In this document: in pieces, positions 63,920 to 64,000 of the stretch
Layout: each line of letters begins with the position of its first letter
How positions within the stretch are numbered: position 1 is the first letter of the stretch
DNA from: Pseudomonadota bacterium
GTDB lineage: Bacteria > Desulfobacterota > Desulfobulbia > Desulfobulbales > Desulfocapsaceae
Direction of reading: 5' to 3'
Length of the DNA stretch: 64,000 nucleotides
Assembly (NCBI GenBank): GCA_018817385.1
Contig: JAHIUA010000057.1
Span: forward strand, 1 to 64,000
Translations under genes and position numbers: made by a program
Notes under the pieces: model-generated
Told to the model about the DNA's origin: nothing
What the model saw: only the letters and a program-made list of their open reading frames with translations
Database searches by the model: none

Positions 63920-64000
63920 ATGCATAAAAATTTGAAAAAGATGTTTGTTGCGTGTTCTGTTGCATTCTTCTGCATTGCTCCGGAAAGCGGATATTCAAAA
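63920..64000 (+). CDS. Exported protein, 5' end only
   Basis: The first 27 codons of a gene that runs off the window: MHKNLKKMFVACSVAFFCIAPESGYSK is a typical signal peptide. GGAGG lies 4-5 bases before the ATG. It is 55 bp after the glycine-zipper lipoprotein gene, probably in the same operon. No function can be given. Confidence 0.75.
   Translation, partial: MHKNLKKMFVACSVAFFCIAPESGYSK

Noticed and set aside
1-64000. CRISPR arrays
   Set aside because: No run of three or more regularly spaced direct repeats with unique spacers was seen; the 33-bp repeat at 30258 is a two-copy tandem without spacers.
45163-64000. attR repeat of the ssrA 3' end
   Set aside because: No second copy of GGTTCGACTCCCGCC was found in the window, so no right island boundary is claimed.

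Overview
The window looks like a chromosomal segment of an anaerobic Desulfobacterota (deltaproteobacterial) bacterium, most likely a sulfate reducer or sulfur disproportionator of the Desulfobulbales type. This is inferred from gene content: a periplasmic selenocysteine formate dehydrogenase with molybdopterin accessory genes, a SelD that is itself a selenoprotein, many ferredoxin-type clusters, a clostridial/Bacillus-style Fe-S PurF, a fused IspDF and a type A RNase P RNA. No 16S rRNA is present, so the taxonomy is inference.

Positions 1-18100 form a formate/molybdenum region. fdhD and moeA lie on the minus strand. On the plus strand follow a periplasmic binding protein, a Cache-GAF NarL-type sensor kinase and its LuxR-type regulator, then an apparent operon: a six-cluster iron-sulfur protein, a TorD-like chaperone, a small Tat-signal protein, fdhA (TGA at 11152 read as Sec), fdhB and a cytochrome b subunit, followed by mobB. 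A hybrid histidine kinase points back toward the operon.

Positions 18300-44800 are housekeeping: signal peptidase I, oligoendopeptidase F, an HD protein, a REC-GGDEF protein, purF plus ferredoxin, selD (TGA at 26702 read as Sec), an M20 peptidase, ispDF, rnpB, a zinc-ribbon coiled-coil protein, a Nif3 protein, a tRNA with anticodon CAT, an M48 peptidase with TPR, a hexose-phosphate mutarotase, endonuclease IV, a CDF transporter, purL, a GspE/PilB ATPase and smpB. A dispersed repeat family of about 145 bp sits in several intergenic gaps here.

At 44830-45187 lies the tmRNA gene ssrA, and from there to about 62200 the content is that of a decayed genomic island: a broken tyrosine integrase directly after ssrA, interrupted by a 296-bp IS200/IS605-like miniature element and then fused to an IS21 IstB remnant; a RhuM-Fic protein; a HipBA module with a clear operator palindrome; a PD-(D/E)XK-like nuclease candidate; a type I methylase with RhuM and a half-length HsdS but no HsdR; a cluster of three related helical-repeat proteins with a cysteine-rich zinc protein; a Fic remnant; ParD with a frameshifted ParE; and a truncated Y1 transposase. 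The window ends with a TauE/SafE exporter, a glycine-zipper lipoprotein and the start of a further exported protein.

The best candidate for an undescribed system is the 55943-60718 cluster of helical-repeat paralogues with a zinc protein. The clearest sequence-level results are the two recoded TGA codons and the miniature element whose removal restores the integrase reading frame.
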